From Adiantum capillus-veneris (Eukaryota > Streptophyta > Polypodiopsida > Polypodiales > Pteridaceae): a DNA stretch of 64,000 nucleotides. Where the stretch lies: contig CM043951.1 of the NCBI GenBank assembly GCA_014529385.2, positions 107,889,884-107,953,883 of the forward strand. The letters are read 5' to 3'. Shown here in pieces: positions 1 to 15,786 of the stretch; position 1 is the first letter of the stretch; every line of letters starts with the position of its first letter. The position numbers and the translations under genes are program-made. The notes under the pieces are model-generated. The model did no database searches, was not told the DNA's origin, and saw only the letters and a program-made list of their open reading frames with translations.

Positions 1-3000
1 CCATCTTGGTGGCCAATGGCGGCGAAGGTGTGAGCCAAGTCTGATCTACATGCCTCTGTATGAGCTCATATTTGACAACTGTGTTCCTCTCAGTGTGTGA
101 GAGGGCCTGGCGTGGTGCATGTGGATCATACTGAGGGAGGCAATCTGTCCATAGAGTAGCTGTATGTCTGAAGCCATCTTGTCACACTCGCGTACCATGA
201 TCTCTCATTCCCAGAGTCTGCTAGCCCGCGGGAGGCCTCAAGAGCAAGGTGAGGTAGTCTATCTGCCCTCATGTCTAGTAGCCTGTGGAGGTATCCCACT
301 GTCTGAAATAGCGCCTCCACTACTGTGGGTGGGGCACCGAACTCTGCTCTCACGATATCATGTGGGACTGATGGCTTGCTCCGGATCATCTGGGCAAGCA
401 ACAATATGTGTGGCCTCTCGAGTCTGCTCCAAGCCTGCTCTGATAATCCTGGGGTCCACACCGGGGTAGCGAATAGAAGAGCTGGTGTCACCAAAGTGTC
501 AAATAGCCAGCTCTTCGTGCGGGGCTTCTGGAAATGTGTCTGATGGCATCCCCTCTCAAGTATGGGTAGAGCTGCATACGCTCGTGTGGTGCGATCTCGG
601 GCTGCCTATGCCATAGAGAAGCGGCCAGTCCTGGTTGTAAAGGTGATGCCCAAGTATACATATGACTCTACTACCTCAATCTGGCTGCCCTCAAAAGGAA
701 AAACTGATCTCCTCCGAACAATGCCTGATGTTTGGAATATCAAAACCTTGGTCTTGCCAAGGTTCACTGTCACTCCTCTCTGTGTACTAAATAAGTCTAG
801 AGCCTGTACGTGGAGCTGGAGATCTTCCTGTGACTCTGCGAGTAAAATAATGTCATCAGTTTATAGCATAATATGTACCTGAGTGCCTGATAGGTCGGCG
901 CCTGCTCCCCTCTCTGTGGGATGTAGGCCTCCATCTCATCTATGTACAAACCAAATAGAGTAGGGGAGAGTGGACACCCCTGTGTCACCCCGATGGTGCT
1001 AGTGATGGTATCTGATAGTCCTCCTGGGCATCTGACCCTACTTGACACTCTCTCATACAAAGCATATATGGCCCATATCATGTCCGGGGGTATCCCAAGA
1101 GATATGAGTCGCTGTAGTAGTCTCTCTCTGGGGATTGTGTCAAAGGCTTTAAAGTCCACAAAGCAACAATAGAGGCGTCTCCCTCGTCTCTCCATGACTG
1201 CTCTATCAGGCATCTGAGAGTGAAGATATAGTCCACAGTAGAGAATGTGCGTCTGAAGCCTGCCTGTCCGGAGGCGCGTAGCCCCTCGGTCTCTGCATAC
1301 CTGCTCAACTCTGACTCTAAAACTGCTCCATAAATCTTGGCCATCATATGACCAATCATGACAGTCCTGTATTTGGGTGGATCCATGCGGTCTCCAGCCT
1401 TATGTAAAGGCACAATAGTATGCATAGTCCAGCTCTCTGGAAATCCCTCTGCCAATGCCCTGTTGAACAAGTGTGCAATCAATGGAGCCAAACTGTGTAG
1501 CGTATATAAAATGCTCACCTTGAAGTTCGGTGTGGTCCGCGGCTCGACGGTGCTGTAGACTTTGAATGCCTCGTCTCACCATGTCTATGGTAAAGAGAGT
1601 GGGAGCTGTAGGTCGGGGAGCCACCGGGTGTGGAAGGGAGGGCTGAGCCTGCACCTGATAGAGTGTCTCTGCATATGCATGCCATACCGTTGGGTCCTCT
1701 ATAGGCGTGGGTGGGGTCCGCTGTCTCATATCTCTCCAAGAGATCGCTGCCTCTCGACTCTGAAGTGTATGTACACCCCACCACTGTGTCTCCTCAAAGG
1801 CTCTCCTCTTACGTCTAGTAAGAGTATCCATCTGTCGGTGCATCTGTCTCTCAGATATGTGCCCAGTAATATGCTGTGCCCTAAGCCTCTGATATAGCTG
1901 TCTGCACTCATCATCATACCATCTATCCTTGGGCATTGTCCCAGATCGTGATGTGTCGCTGGAGTGCATGGTCGAGGGAAAGCTCTCGAGGGATGCTGAG
2001 TGAAGTATGGAGGTGAGCTCAGTGGTGAGTGTGGAGAGTCGGGCATCAGGGTCTAGCGTGCTGATCCTTGCGTACACATGGTATCTGTAAATCTCGGAAA
2101 GATCCTCATTGAAGTGTATAGTGGTATGCTTCATGGGGGACTGGGAAGGTGGTGTCGGTCCTGGTCCTGAGAGAGAGGCTGAGATATGTATGATCCGCGC
2201 ACATGGTAAAGGAGCGTACAATCCATGCCCCTGCGGAAAGATGTGTATCGTGCTTTGAAGTCTCCCTTCTGGAAGCAAAGTGTATCCACTTGACATCGGC
2301 AACGAATCGTTGTAGATTAGGAGGTGGTGCTGATCAGTGCAAAGTGTGATCATCTGGTAGAGTCTCTCCCTGTCTGATGTCCTCCCTAGTCCCGCCGCTA
2401 TGGTATGGAATAGAGTGGAATCATCAAAGTCATACATCTCACACTGTCGGCTCTGTGTGCGGGCATTGAAATCACCTACAAGTAGAATCTCTCCCAATGC
2501 CGCGTAGTGTAGGAGGTCCTCCGAGATAACCGAAAAGGGTGACTGTGACTGTGGTCCCTCCTCCTCCTCCTCTACCATACTCTCATCGGCATCCTCCTCT
2601 GGTGGCTCCTCCTTTGTCGTAGATGCTCGTCGTATCTTTGTATGGTCTGCGAAATGTGACCCGCGTGGGGGGGAAGTAGCACAGTGCAACATGTATGGCT
2701 CTGTCTGGGGCTAGCTGTATCCTCACCCACATGAAGCAGGCCTCTACATCTCTGCTCACTACTGTGACCCTGTCGTGTAGCTCTCTCCTCACTAACGTGA
2801 TGTCCCCTGCCTCCCTGTGTATCGCGTGTATGTGGACTCCTGGTGGTAGCCCCGGACATGTGGTAGACCTCTCTCCTGGCTCTCATGTGTCTCTGTCAGC
2901 ATCACAATGTCTCTCCCCTCCACCTCCTCGAGTCTGCCTGGTTGAGTCCATAGGCATCCGTCACAATTCCATACTCCGAGTGTGATCTCGTGTCGTGTCG

Positions 3001-3060
3001 CCTCCGTAGTGGTCTCCGTAGTCTCATAGGCCGCGAATCCCTATGCGATGGGTTTTCCAT
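1..3060 (-). mobile_element. LINE family A, copy A1 (APE endonuclease-RT), 3' end outside window
   Basis: This is a degenerate non-LTR retrotransposon read on the minus strand. From its 5' side (right) it shows the start of an APE-type endonuclease (LGVWNCDG near 2990), the endonuclease motif GDFNAR (2459-2476), a reverse transcriptase with QAGFRRTFST, VDFKAFDT and QGCPLSPTLFG (QGCPLSP at 962-982), and C-terminal sequence running off the left edge. Motif order is that of LINE ORF2. The RT catalytic YADD box is split by a 7-nt insertion at 858-864, and the frame changes several times, so the copy is dead. Its 5' end lies just left of a (GA)n tract at 3069. The RT resembles copies A2-A4 in this window and differs from the L1-type LINE at 6.2 kb. 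Family is seen from motifs; clade is not determined. Confidence 0.85.
797..2990 (-). pseudogene. LINE A1 ORF2 endonuclease-reverse transcriptase, frameshifted
   Basis: The coding remnant of copy A1. Open pieces lie at 2692-1400, 1518-1078 and 1213-797 in different frames, so at least two frameshifts separate endonuclease from RT. A functional enzyme would nick target DNA and prime reverse transcription of its own RNA at the nick. The endonuclease part has an acidic run (EEEEE) not seen in copy A2. In the RT, the A box reads VDFKAFDT where copy A2 has VDFRKAFDT, so one residue is lost. The catalytic YADD box is interrupted by seven extra bases. Nothing suggests expression from this locus. Confidence 0.8.
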
Positions 3061-3061
3061 C

Positions 3062-3120
<59 letters not shown>

Positions 3121-3897
3121 ACACGCTACCCTTTCGGCATTTCTTTAAATTACTTGAACTCAGTACAATGCCGATACTCGTGTTTTGCACCTTCTCATCG
3201 AAGCGTGCCAGAGACTGGGCCCTCTGCACTTATTTAAAGGCCCTTGGCCTTGAAAAGCAGTTTACATGAAAAGCTTGAAACTCAAAAGCACTGGCCCAAA
3301 AGCTGTTGCTAAAATTCAGCTAGCGTAAATCACGGAAATCTGTACAGGCTGCCACGTCAGCACAGGCAGTGTGAAACGCGGAAATCCGTACAAGTTGCCA
3401 CATCAGCAAGTTAGCGCAAAACTTGGGCGTCCGTACAGCCTGCTGCCACATCTTCAGCTAAATACGCAAGTCCTTTTGTGTGTGTGTGGGTCTTGATTTA
3501 TTTATTCTCTTTAGGTCACTTGGGCCCCATCGGATGGGGTCCCATAAGTTAGCGGGAACTTCTATAAAATAGACCCTCTCGGCGAGGATCTACAAGTTGG
3601 TGAGAACTTCAACTTCTTCTGTTGCTTCTAGGGTTTAGGGCCCTCGGTCAGGATCTGCGAGTTGGCTCCGTTCTTCAGTGGTTTGACACCTCAGCAGTTT
3701 GTGACACTCTTCTAGGTACGCAGTGATCCGCACCGCAGTGCTCAAACTGGTGGATAGTTGGAGGCGCGGACATAGTATTTGCTCGCTGTGCTCCGCTCCC
3801 CGTTAGAGGGTCGTTCGCTTTCGCATTTGCTGGGTGTCTTGTTCCGCGATTGATGATTCTAGGGGGCCCGCTGCTAAACCGATTCAATTTCCACGGG
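2934..3897. repeat. tandem duplication, unit 1 (964 bp)
   Basis: Sequence from CTGCCTGGTTGAGTCC at 2934 recurs at 3898 at near identity. The unit contains the LINE A1 5' end, a 51-bp (GA)n tract, a degenerate LTR-like stretch, and the first ~170 bp of the LINE fragment that is complete at 4745. It ends inside that fragment and jumps back to LINE sequence. The duplication is therefore younger than both insertions it contains. Confidence 0.9.
3069..3119. repeat. (GA)n microsatellite
   Basis: Pure GA dinucleotide tract of about 51 bp immediately outside the 5' end of LINE A1. Long open frames through it (RERERE or SLSLSL) are artefacts of the repeat. Confidence 0.97.
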
Positions 3898-4032
3898 CTG
3901 CCTGGTTGAGTCCATAGGCATCCGTCACAATTCCATACTCCGAGTGTGATCTCGTGTCGTGTCGCCTCCGTAGTGGTCTCCGTAGTCTCATAGGCCGCGA
4001 ATCCCTATGCGATGGGTTTTCCATCTATATAT

Positions 4033-4059
4033 GAGAGAGAGAGAAGAGAGAGAGAGAGA

Positions 4060-4144
<85 letters not shown>
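4033..4144. repeat. (GA)n microsatellite, expanded copy
   Basis: Same tract as at 3069 in the second duplication unit, roughly doubled in length and carrying GAA interruptions near its left end. Confidence 0.97.
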
Positions 4145-4145
<1 letters not shown>

Positions 4146-4730
4146 ACACGCTACCCTTTCGGCATTTCTTTAAATTACTTGAACTCAGTACAATGCCGAT
4201 ACTCGTGTTTTGCACCTTCTCATCGAAGCGTGCCAGAGACTGGGCCCTCTGCACTTATTTAAAGGCCCTTGGCCTTGAAAAGCAGTTTACATGAAAAGCT
4301 TGAAACTCAAAAGCACTGGCCCAAAAGCTGTTGCTAAAATTCAGCTAGCGTAAATCACGGAAATCTGTACAGGCTGCCACATCAGCACAGGCAGTGTGAA
4401 ACGCGGAAATCCGTACAAGTTGCCACATCAGCAAGTTAGCGCAAAACTTGGGCGTCCGTACAGCCTGCTGCCACATCATCAGCTGAATACGCAAGTCCTT
4501 TTGTGTGTGTGTGTGGGTCTTGATTTATTTATTCTCTTTAGGTCACTTGGGCCCCATCGGATGGGGTCCCATAAGTTAGCGGGAACTTCTATAAAATAGA
4601 CCCTCTCGGCGAGGATCTACAAGTTGGTGAGAACTTCAACTTCTTCTGCTGCTTCTAGGGTTTAGGGCCCTCGGTCAGGATCTGCGAGTTGGCTCCGTTC
4701 TTCAGTGGTTTGACACCTCAGCAGTTTGTG
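4145..4730 (-). repeat. degenerate gypsy-type LTR remnant (also 3120-3713)
   Basis: Between the GA tract and the TSD of the next insertion lies sequence with the character of the gypsy LTRs seen elsewhere here: a CTTTCGGCATTTC block resembling CTTTCGGTATTTC near 49797 and 55177, several TGCCACRTCAGC repeats, and the terminal TTTGTGACA. The outer LTR end is missing. I infer a truncated solo LTR. The copy at 3120-3713 is the same sequence in duplication unit 1. Confidence 0.55.
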
Positions 4731-5722
4731 ACACTCTTCTAGGTACGCAGTGATCCGCACCGCAGTGCTCAAACTGGTGGATAGTTGGAGGCGCGGACAT
4801 AGTATTTGCTCGCTGTGCTCCGCTCCCAGTTAGAGGGTCGTTCGCTTTCGCATTTGCTGGTGTCTTGTTCCGCGATTGATGATTCTAGGGGGCGCTGGCT
4901 AAACCGATTCAATTCCACCTTCAACGACATCGACCCGTCGTTGGACCCTGAAGAAAGGACCGTTATCCTCCTTGGTGGGGAGGCTCGTGGGAAGCGGCTG
5001 CCCTTTTGGGTACGCCGTGATCCGCACTCAAGGGATGGAACCGCAGGGCACGTGTATGTGGCGAAGTTCCTCGGTGAGGTTGTACCCCGGTACTTGGGTG
5101 CTCTGCATAGGCGGATGGGGGGATAATGCCCCCTTCCTATGCTTTTTATTTTGAATCTGATCCCTTTCGAGGGAAATGACGTCATTCTCCCCAAGCGAAG
5201 CCAAATAAGCTACGAGAGCGCCCAAGTGCCTTGCCGACCCGGGGGTCAACCTCACCTAAAACGGGGTTGGGAGGTGCAAAGGGAGACACCACCAACCTCA
5301 GCATACGCCACTTGTGAGCCGACGCCCTTCCAAGTGGGTATGGCATTTCCTAGGGGAAAACTGTAGGGCTACAAGTGCAGTTTAGTGAGGTGAGCGATAA
5401 GTTACCTGGAGGAGGCAACTCCAAAGGGAAGACCGAAGCAAGTCGCGTAGTACCTGGCCTGTGAACAGAGGTACTTGGTCGTTGTCACGCCCATAACTAG
5501 TCAGCGAAATGGGTCTCTCAAGGGCACGGCTCTAAGAGTGTAGATAGTTCTGGTCTCACGTAGTTGAGAGGAAACTAGTGACAAAAGCGTCTGCCCTAGG
5601 AGCCTCGGTGCATAGTCCTGGTCGTTGTTGTGCACTTTTTTGATGTATGAGGGGAGTGGTCGGGAGTGCCCAACCCGACTCCTAAAACAAAACAAAACAG
5701 AACAAAAAACACTCTTCTAGGT
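4731..5722 (+). mobile_element. truncated LINE-type insertion with 14-bp TSD and A-rich tail
   Basis: The 14-mer ACACTCTTCTAGGT occurs at 4731-4744 and 5709-5722, directly flanking an insert. The insert ends in an A-rich tail of AAAAC repeats (about 5691-5708), as left by target-primed reverse transcription. Inside, 4806-5126 is an open frame of 106 codons whose later part (SLDPEERTVILLGG) resembles, from memory, the end of some LINE ORF2 proteins. About 580 bp of non-coding 3' sequence follows. The insertion predates the 964-bp tandem duplication, because unit 1 carries its first part. Confidence 0.75.
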
Positions 5723-6240
5723 GGTAGGCAGAGTCCCATGCTCTCCTTCTCCCTACCTTTTATTGGCACCGAGACATAGACAAAGGTTTTAGTTATGGAA
5801 TCTATTCTTCGTCACACCTAACAGGCTATCTAGACTTGGGCAGGTTGCATTCCGTCATACATTTCCATTGACAGACTGGCACAGAGCACAGGAACCATAC
5901 AATGGCTCCATATAGAGGACTGCTACTGTTTACCAATGGTTCTGTCCGTAGACCATACTGCATGGATCCCTCCTACCATGCGGGTATGGTTAGAGTTGGT
6001 AGTAGTCTCCACACTTGGATGCTCTTCTGACTACTTTGGTTCCTGGTTTACAGCTGCTTGCTTCTTTGCTCCAGGATAGCTCCTCCTACCACTTCCCCAC
6101 CTTGAGGATGCGCTTCCTTTCGCTCTTGTTCCACGGCTTCGGTCAGGGATCAAGAGAGCAGGGCATTGATCTTCAATCTTGTAGCTGTTGACACGGTTGT
6201 TGTATATTTTTGAGGTTTCTGATTCACCATTTTTTGACTC
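5723..6240. other. no gene recognised
   Basis: About 520 bp between the TSD-bounded insertion and the first coding sequence of LINE B1. It may be the degenerate 5' leader or ORF1 region of that LINE, but I see no motif that proves it. Confidence 0.4.
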
Positions 6241-11040
<4,800 letters not shown>

Positions 11041-11267
11041 TGTTACCATATACATGTGGTAGTGATGTGTGTGAACACACTAGGACCGCCGGGGCATTTT
11101 TTCCCTCTTTAGGGGGTTTTTTCCCCTGTGCATTGTATATACGCCCATCACTCTAGGGCTATCAATCCTTCCATTGCACACTAAGTAACACACTCTCTAT
11201 TGTGTGCCTTGAGCTTCCTTCGTCTTCTCCAAGCTGTGTGTGTTTGTCTGCAACCCTAATTCCAACA
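11041..11267 (+). repeat. Copia-1 5' LTR
   Basis: 227 bp, TG...CA ends, with a 12-nt TGGTATCAGAGC primer-binding site two bases downstream. Contains GTATATACGCC, a possible TATA region, about 100 bp from its start. Nearly identical to the 3' LTR. Confidence 0.95.
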
Positions 11268-11634
11268 ATTGGTATCAGAGCAGGTCGCGTCCTCCCGGGC
11301 TTAGTCGCCCGCTGCTCCAGCACACGCCTGCTCACTTTCTCTGATTTCAGTGAGCTTTGGCAAGCGTTCGCAGGTCGACAAATACTTTGGGAGAGGTCGA
11401 AGAGCTCGATCTGCTCAGAATTTTGATTTGGGCTCATTTCGGCCTCCGTTTCCACTACAGGCAGTACTGCACAGGCTATTTCGTCATTTTGTGCAGAATT
11501 TTTGTTAGTGCCGTTTTCTGCATAACAGGTGCCTTATAGTCTTCTACGGTTTGTGATATATAGCACAGGTTGTTCCTGCTCTGTTTCTCCTATTTCCGGG
11601 CAGTTTTCACATGAGGTGCATGCAACATTTACCA

Positions 11635-13050
11635 TGGCTGACAACAACAACATAGATGTGTTCATGATGTTTGCTGCTGAGGACAGGTTGGATGGGGACA
11701 ACTACCCTATGTGGGCTTATATGATGCAACATGTTCTTGTGTCAAAGGGTGTCTGGAACATTGTGCTGGGCATTGATGTACGTCCTGGTTCTGAGGATGT
11801 AGGCGATGTTGAGGATGTTGCAGGTCTTGCTGCAAGGATTGCAGCTGTTAGAGTTGTTTTGCCTACGGCAGAACAAGCTCGTTGGGATGTTAAGGATGCG
11901 CAGGCTCATGCATTGATTGCGTTGTCTGTGAAGCGCACCATTGTTCCTCACATCCGTTCAGCAAAATCTGCAAAACAGGCTTGGGATATTCTAGCAGGTC
12001 TTTATGCAAGCCGCAATGAGGCTAAAATTGCTTTGTTGCGTAAAGAGCTGGAGTCGAAGATTATGCATGAGGAAGATGATATGGACACTTTCCTTGCTAG
12101 TGTCAAGGATATCAATGAGCAACTTATTTTTGCAGGTGAAGTTATTTCAGACAGTTCCCTTGTGCAGAGTGTTCTTGATGCCTTACCAAATTCTTACTAG
12201 ACTTTTGCTAGTCCTTGGAGACTTATGACCCAAGGAAATCCAGAAGTTGTCAAGTTTGATGCATTATGCACATTGCTGTTGCAAGAGTCACTTTCCAGAA
12301 AAAACAGGACTAGACAGCGTGCAGTTGAACAGGCTTTTATTGCTTCTCAAAGAAAGGGTGGTAACAACAATGCAGCCACTTCTTATGGTTCTGTTGCGAG
12401 TGGCAAAAATTCTGTTTCTAATGCTTCTGCTGGTAGCAATTCGTTTGGAAATTCTGGTGATAAGGGCAAAAAGAAGATGCGTTGCCATTATTGTAAAGCC
12501 AATGATCACTTGATCAAGTCGTGTCCTAAGTTGAAGGCCAAAGAGGCTAAGAAGAAAGAGGGTGGTTCCACTACAAATGCTGGTTCCACTACAAATGCAG
12601 CCATTGTTGAGTCTTCTGTGAAAGGAGACTGTGTTGCTGATGTTGATGCAGAATGGGCTTTTAGCGCCGAGTGCACTTACAATCCTGCTGTCCATGATGC
12701 ATGCTTGTCAGTTGCTGCAGATTCACATGTGTGGTATTTCGACAGTGGTGCTACAAAGCACATTACCTCACATCGTGAATTGTTTACCTCTCTCGAGTCT
12801 GTCCCTCATGGGAATTCAGTCACTTGTGCCAACAACGCCTCTTATCCAGTTCAGGGAGTTGGAAAGATTGTGCTCACTGTTGCTAATGGCAGTTCCTTCA
12901 CACTTGTTGATGCACTTTATGTACCTGGGATCAAGAAGAATCTCTTATCTGTATCCGCACTTGCTAGACTTGGACTTGTAGTCAAATTTGTGGATGACAG
13001 ATGTACAGTTCATGATCGAAGTCCGAAGTTTTTATGTGCTTCGAACAATT
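11635..13050 (+). pseudogene. Copia-1 gag-protease, one in-frame stop
   Basis: Starts at ATG 11635 (MADNNNIDVFMMFAAEDRLDG) with a typical copia gag: GDNYPMWAYMMQHVL, then AKQAWDILAGLY. TAG at 12198-12200 interrupts the frame after DALPNSY, where a glutamine codon would be one substitution away, and the same frame then continues to the CCHC zinc knuckle (CHYCKANDHLIKSC, about 12483-12524) and the aspartic protease (WYFDSGATKHI, about 12733-12765), ending in LYVPGIKKNLLSVSALA. These domains package the RNA and cut the polyprotein. The frame breaks near 13030 at the deletion junction. Confidence 0.9.
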
Positions 13051-15484
13051 TCTGGCTATGGCTGAAAATGTCTCGAAATGTACTATGGGCACCCTCCGTT
13101 CCGATCGAGGGGGGGAGTATATGTCTCATGAATTTAATGCATTTCTGGCTAGTCGTGGGATAAAACACCAATGTACAGTGCCTTATACACCTCAGCAAAA
13201 TGGTGTTGTTGAGAGAAAAAACAGGTCACTGACTAAAATGGCACGATGTATGGTCAAAAGTCAAGCTTTGCAGCATTCTTTTTGGCTTGAGGCCATTATG
13301 TGTGCCACTTATGTACTTAACAGGTGTCCTACGAAAGCTTTGCAGTCTATTACTCCATATGAAGCATGGCATGATAGAAAGCCTTCTATTGAGCACATGC
13401 GTGTTTTGGGCTGGTTGGCATATGCTTTGGTGCCACAAGTGCAGCGCAGAAAATTGGATGAGAAGGCTGTCAAATGTATTTTTGTTGGTTATAGTGCTGA
13501 AAGCAAATGTTACAGGTTGTATCATCCGCAAACAAAACGTATTTTGGTTTCTCGGGATGTAGTGTTTGTGGAAGATTCTGTTCAGCCCTTGTTGTCATGT
13601 ACTAGAGACAGTAATGTAAGCTCACAGGACATTTATGACACTTTGTTGCCTCTTTTCAGTGGTGGAAATACGAATGTAAGTTCCAATGAGGCAAATGTAC
13701 AGCCTATGGGGGTTTCTGAAAATGTTTTAGATCAGCCTATTACTGATGCAGATATACATGATGTACTTGATGAGGAAAGGGCTGAAAATGAGCAGGCTAG
13801 AGGTATGCCAAAATGGCTGGTGCACACTTTGCGTGACAGTAAATTGGATGCACCTTTGTCTAGTCGTACTCATTCAGACTCTCGCCATGCATTTTATGCA
13901 TCGGATTGTTATGCTTTGGCTGTGTCTAGTTTACATGATGTTGAGGAGCCTCTGTCCTTTGATGAAGCACAAAATTCAGAAAATTGGATGGCTGCCATGC
14001 AATCAGAATATGATGCACTTATAGAAAATGACACGTGGACTTTATGTAATTTGCCTCCTGGCAAAAAGGCCATTGGTACGAAGTGGGTTTACAAGTTAAA
14101 ACGCAAGCCGGATGGTGAGATTGATCGCCATAAGGCTCGACTTGTTGCAAAGGGTTATGCACAGCAAAAAGGCATAGATTATGAAGAGACTTTTGCTCCC
14201 ACTTGTCGTATGACTACTGTACGTTTTCTATGTGCATTGGCAGCTCATTTGGGTTGGGATGTACATCAATTAGACATTGTTAGTGCTTTCTTGAATGGTG
14301 ATATATTTGAGGAAGTTTATGTAACGCAACCTCGCTGTTTTTTCATAAAAGGACAAGAGGACAAAGTGTGCAGATGTAAGAAGGCTTTGTATGGGTTGAA
14401 GCAATCTCCTCGTGCTTGGTATGAGAAAACTGACACTCACTTGGTTAAACGAGGCTTTCGTAATAGTCCAACAGAAAGCACATTGTATGTAAAGCGTGAG
14501 GGTGATGTACTTCTCATTGTGGTTCTTTATGTTGATGATTTGCTGATCACTGGACCAAATGAGAGACATATTGCTGAATTTAAGGCTGATTTGAATGCTA
14601 CTTTCAAGATGAAAGATTTGGAGCTGTTGCATCATTACTTGGGTATACAGTTTAAGCAGTGTGATGGTGGTATTGCCTTGTGTCAGAAAAGTTACATAGA
14701 GACATTGCTATGTAAGTTTGGACTTGAGGATTGCAAACCTATTGCCACTCCCATGGAAACAGGCTTGAAGTTGAGTCTACATGATGCTGGCGATCCTGCT
14801 GATGTCACTCTTTACCAAACTGCTGTTGGCTGCCTCATTTATGTATGCAACACGAGGCCGAATATTCAGTTTGCAGTCTCACAGGTCAGCAGATTTATGC
14901 ATAGCCCAGGGTCTAAGCATTGGCAGGCTATCAAGAGGATCTTCCGCTACCTTAGTGGCACTTTACATCTTGGCTCGTTTTATCCCAAGGGGGGATCATT
15001 GCCGCCAGACTTACATGCTTTTTCGGACTCAGATTGGGTTGGTTGTTTTGACACGCGATTGTCCACAAGTGGTTTTTGTTTCATGCTTGGCAGTTCATGT
15101 ATATCATGGTTGAGCAAGAAGCAACCTACTGTGGCCACTTCGAGTTGTGAGGCTGAGTACAGGGCAGTCTTCACAGCTACGATTGAGTTTGTATGGCTTA
15201 GACGCCTTATGGCTGATTTGGGTGCTGGACAGGACATTGCCAACACTATCTACACTGACAGTCAGAGCGCATTGGCAGTTGCGAGGAACCCAGTTTTTCA
15301 TGCTCGCACAAAGCACATTGAGGTGCATTACCACTATGTCAGAGAGAGGCTCTCAGCAGGAGAGACCAGCTTGGCTTATGTGCCAACACAGGACAACCTT
15401 GCAGATCTTTTCACAAAGGCATTGTCTCGTGAGAAGCTTGAAGCTTTCCGCAAAGCTTTGGGCTTACTCCCCTTTGTGGACTGA
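13034..15484 (+). pseudogene. Copia-1 integrase (partial)-reverse transcriptase-RNase H
   Basis: A long open frame of 816 codons lacking its natural start. It begins inside the integrase core at LRSDRGGEY, which holds the second catalytic Asp, followed by NGVVERKNR with the catalytic Glu. The pre-integrase HHCC region and first Asp are gone. The RT is complete by eye: WVYKLKRKPDG, ARLVAKGYAQQKGIDYEETF, YVDDL near 14532, and LYGLKQSPRAWY. RNase H follows with DSDWVGCFDTRLSTSG, SSCEAEYRA and TDSQSALAVA, ending ADLFTKAL. Without integrase residues the protein could not integrate DNA, yet the RT-RNase H region is still open, consistent with recent origin or mobilisation in trans. Confidence 0.92.
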
Positions 15485-15559
15485 TCTTGTCCACAGGGCA
15501 TGGCACTTCCCTTTACTCATGTGCCAGCTCTCGTTCATCGCATCACTCCAGGGGGGATT

Positions 15560-15786
15560 TGTTACCATATACATGTGGTAGTGATGTGTGTGAACACACT
15601 AGGACCGCCGGGGCATTTTTTCCCTCTTTAGGAGGTTTTTTTCCCCGTGCATTGTATATACGCCCATCACTCTAGGGCTATCAATCCTTCCATTGCACAC
15701 TAAGTAACACACTCTCTATTGTGTGCCTTGAGCTTCCTTCGTCTTCTCCAAGCTGTGTGTGTTTCTCTGCAACCCTAATTCCAACA
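15560..15786 (+). repeat. Copia-1 3' LTR
   Basis: 227 bp, preceded by the purine run AGGGGGGA and followed by the TSD GTTTG. It differs from the 5' LTR in the AGGNGG run, the T/C run that follows, and one base of GTTTNTCTG. Confidence 0.95.

Larger units (their letters stand above)
3898..4918. repeat. tandem duplication, unit 2
   Basis: Second copy of the 964-bp unit. It differs mainly by a longer (GA)n tract (about 112 bp, 4033-4144, with two or three GAA interruptions, against 51 bp in unit 1) and a few substitutions or short indels. Unlike unit 1 it continues into the complete LINE fragment ending at 5708, so unit 2 keeps the original right-hand context. Confidence 0.9.
11041..15786 (+). 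mobile_element. Ty1/copia retrotransposon (Copia-1), young but internally deleted
   Basis: The two 227-bp LTRs (11041-11267, 15560-15786) start TGTTACCATATACATG and end CCAACA. They differ at about four positions by eye, so the insertion is young. A perfect 5-bp TSD GTTTG lies at 11036-11040 and 15787-15791. The primer-binding site TGGTATCAGAGC (initiator tRNA-Met) is at 11270-11281 and the polypurine tract AGGGGGGA at 15550-15557. Domain order is gag, protease, integrase, RT, RNase H, which defines copia. The element is defective: an in-frame TAG in gag and a deletion near 13030 that removes the integrase N-terminus. It sits in LINE B2, splitting it at 11040/15787. Confidence 0.95.

Noticed and set aside
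3041-3269. Open frames reading RERERE or SLSLSL through GA/CT tracts (also near 4007, 10544, 27845, 57304, 60160, 62352)
   Set aside because: Any dinucleotide repeat without stops is open in all frames; these are microsatellite artefacts.
12631-12981. Alternative-frame open frames inside the copia polyprotein
   Set aside because: They overlap the recognised gag-protease frame and show no motif of their own.
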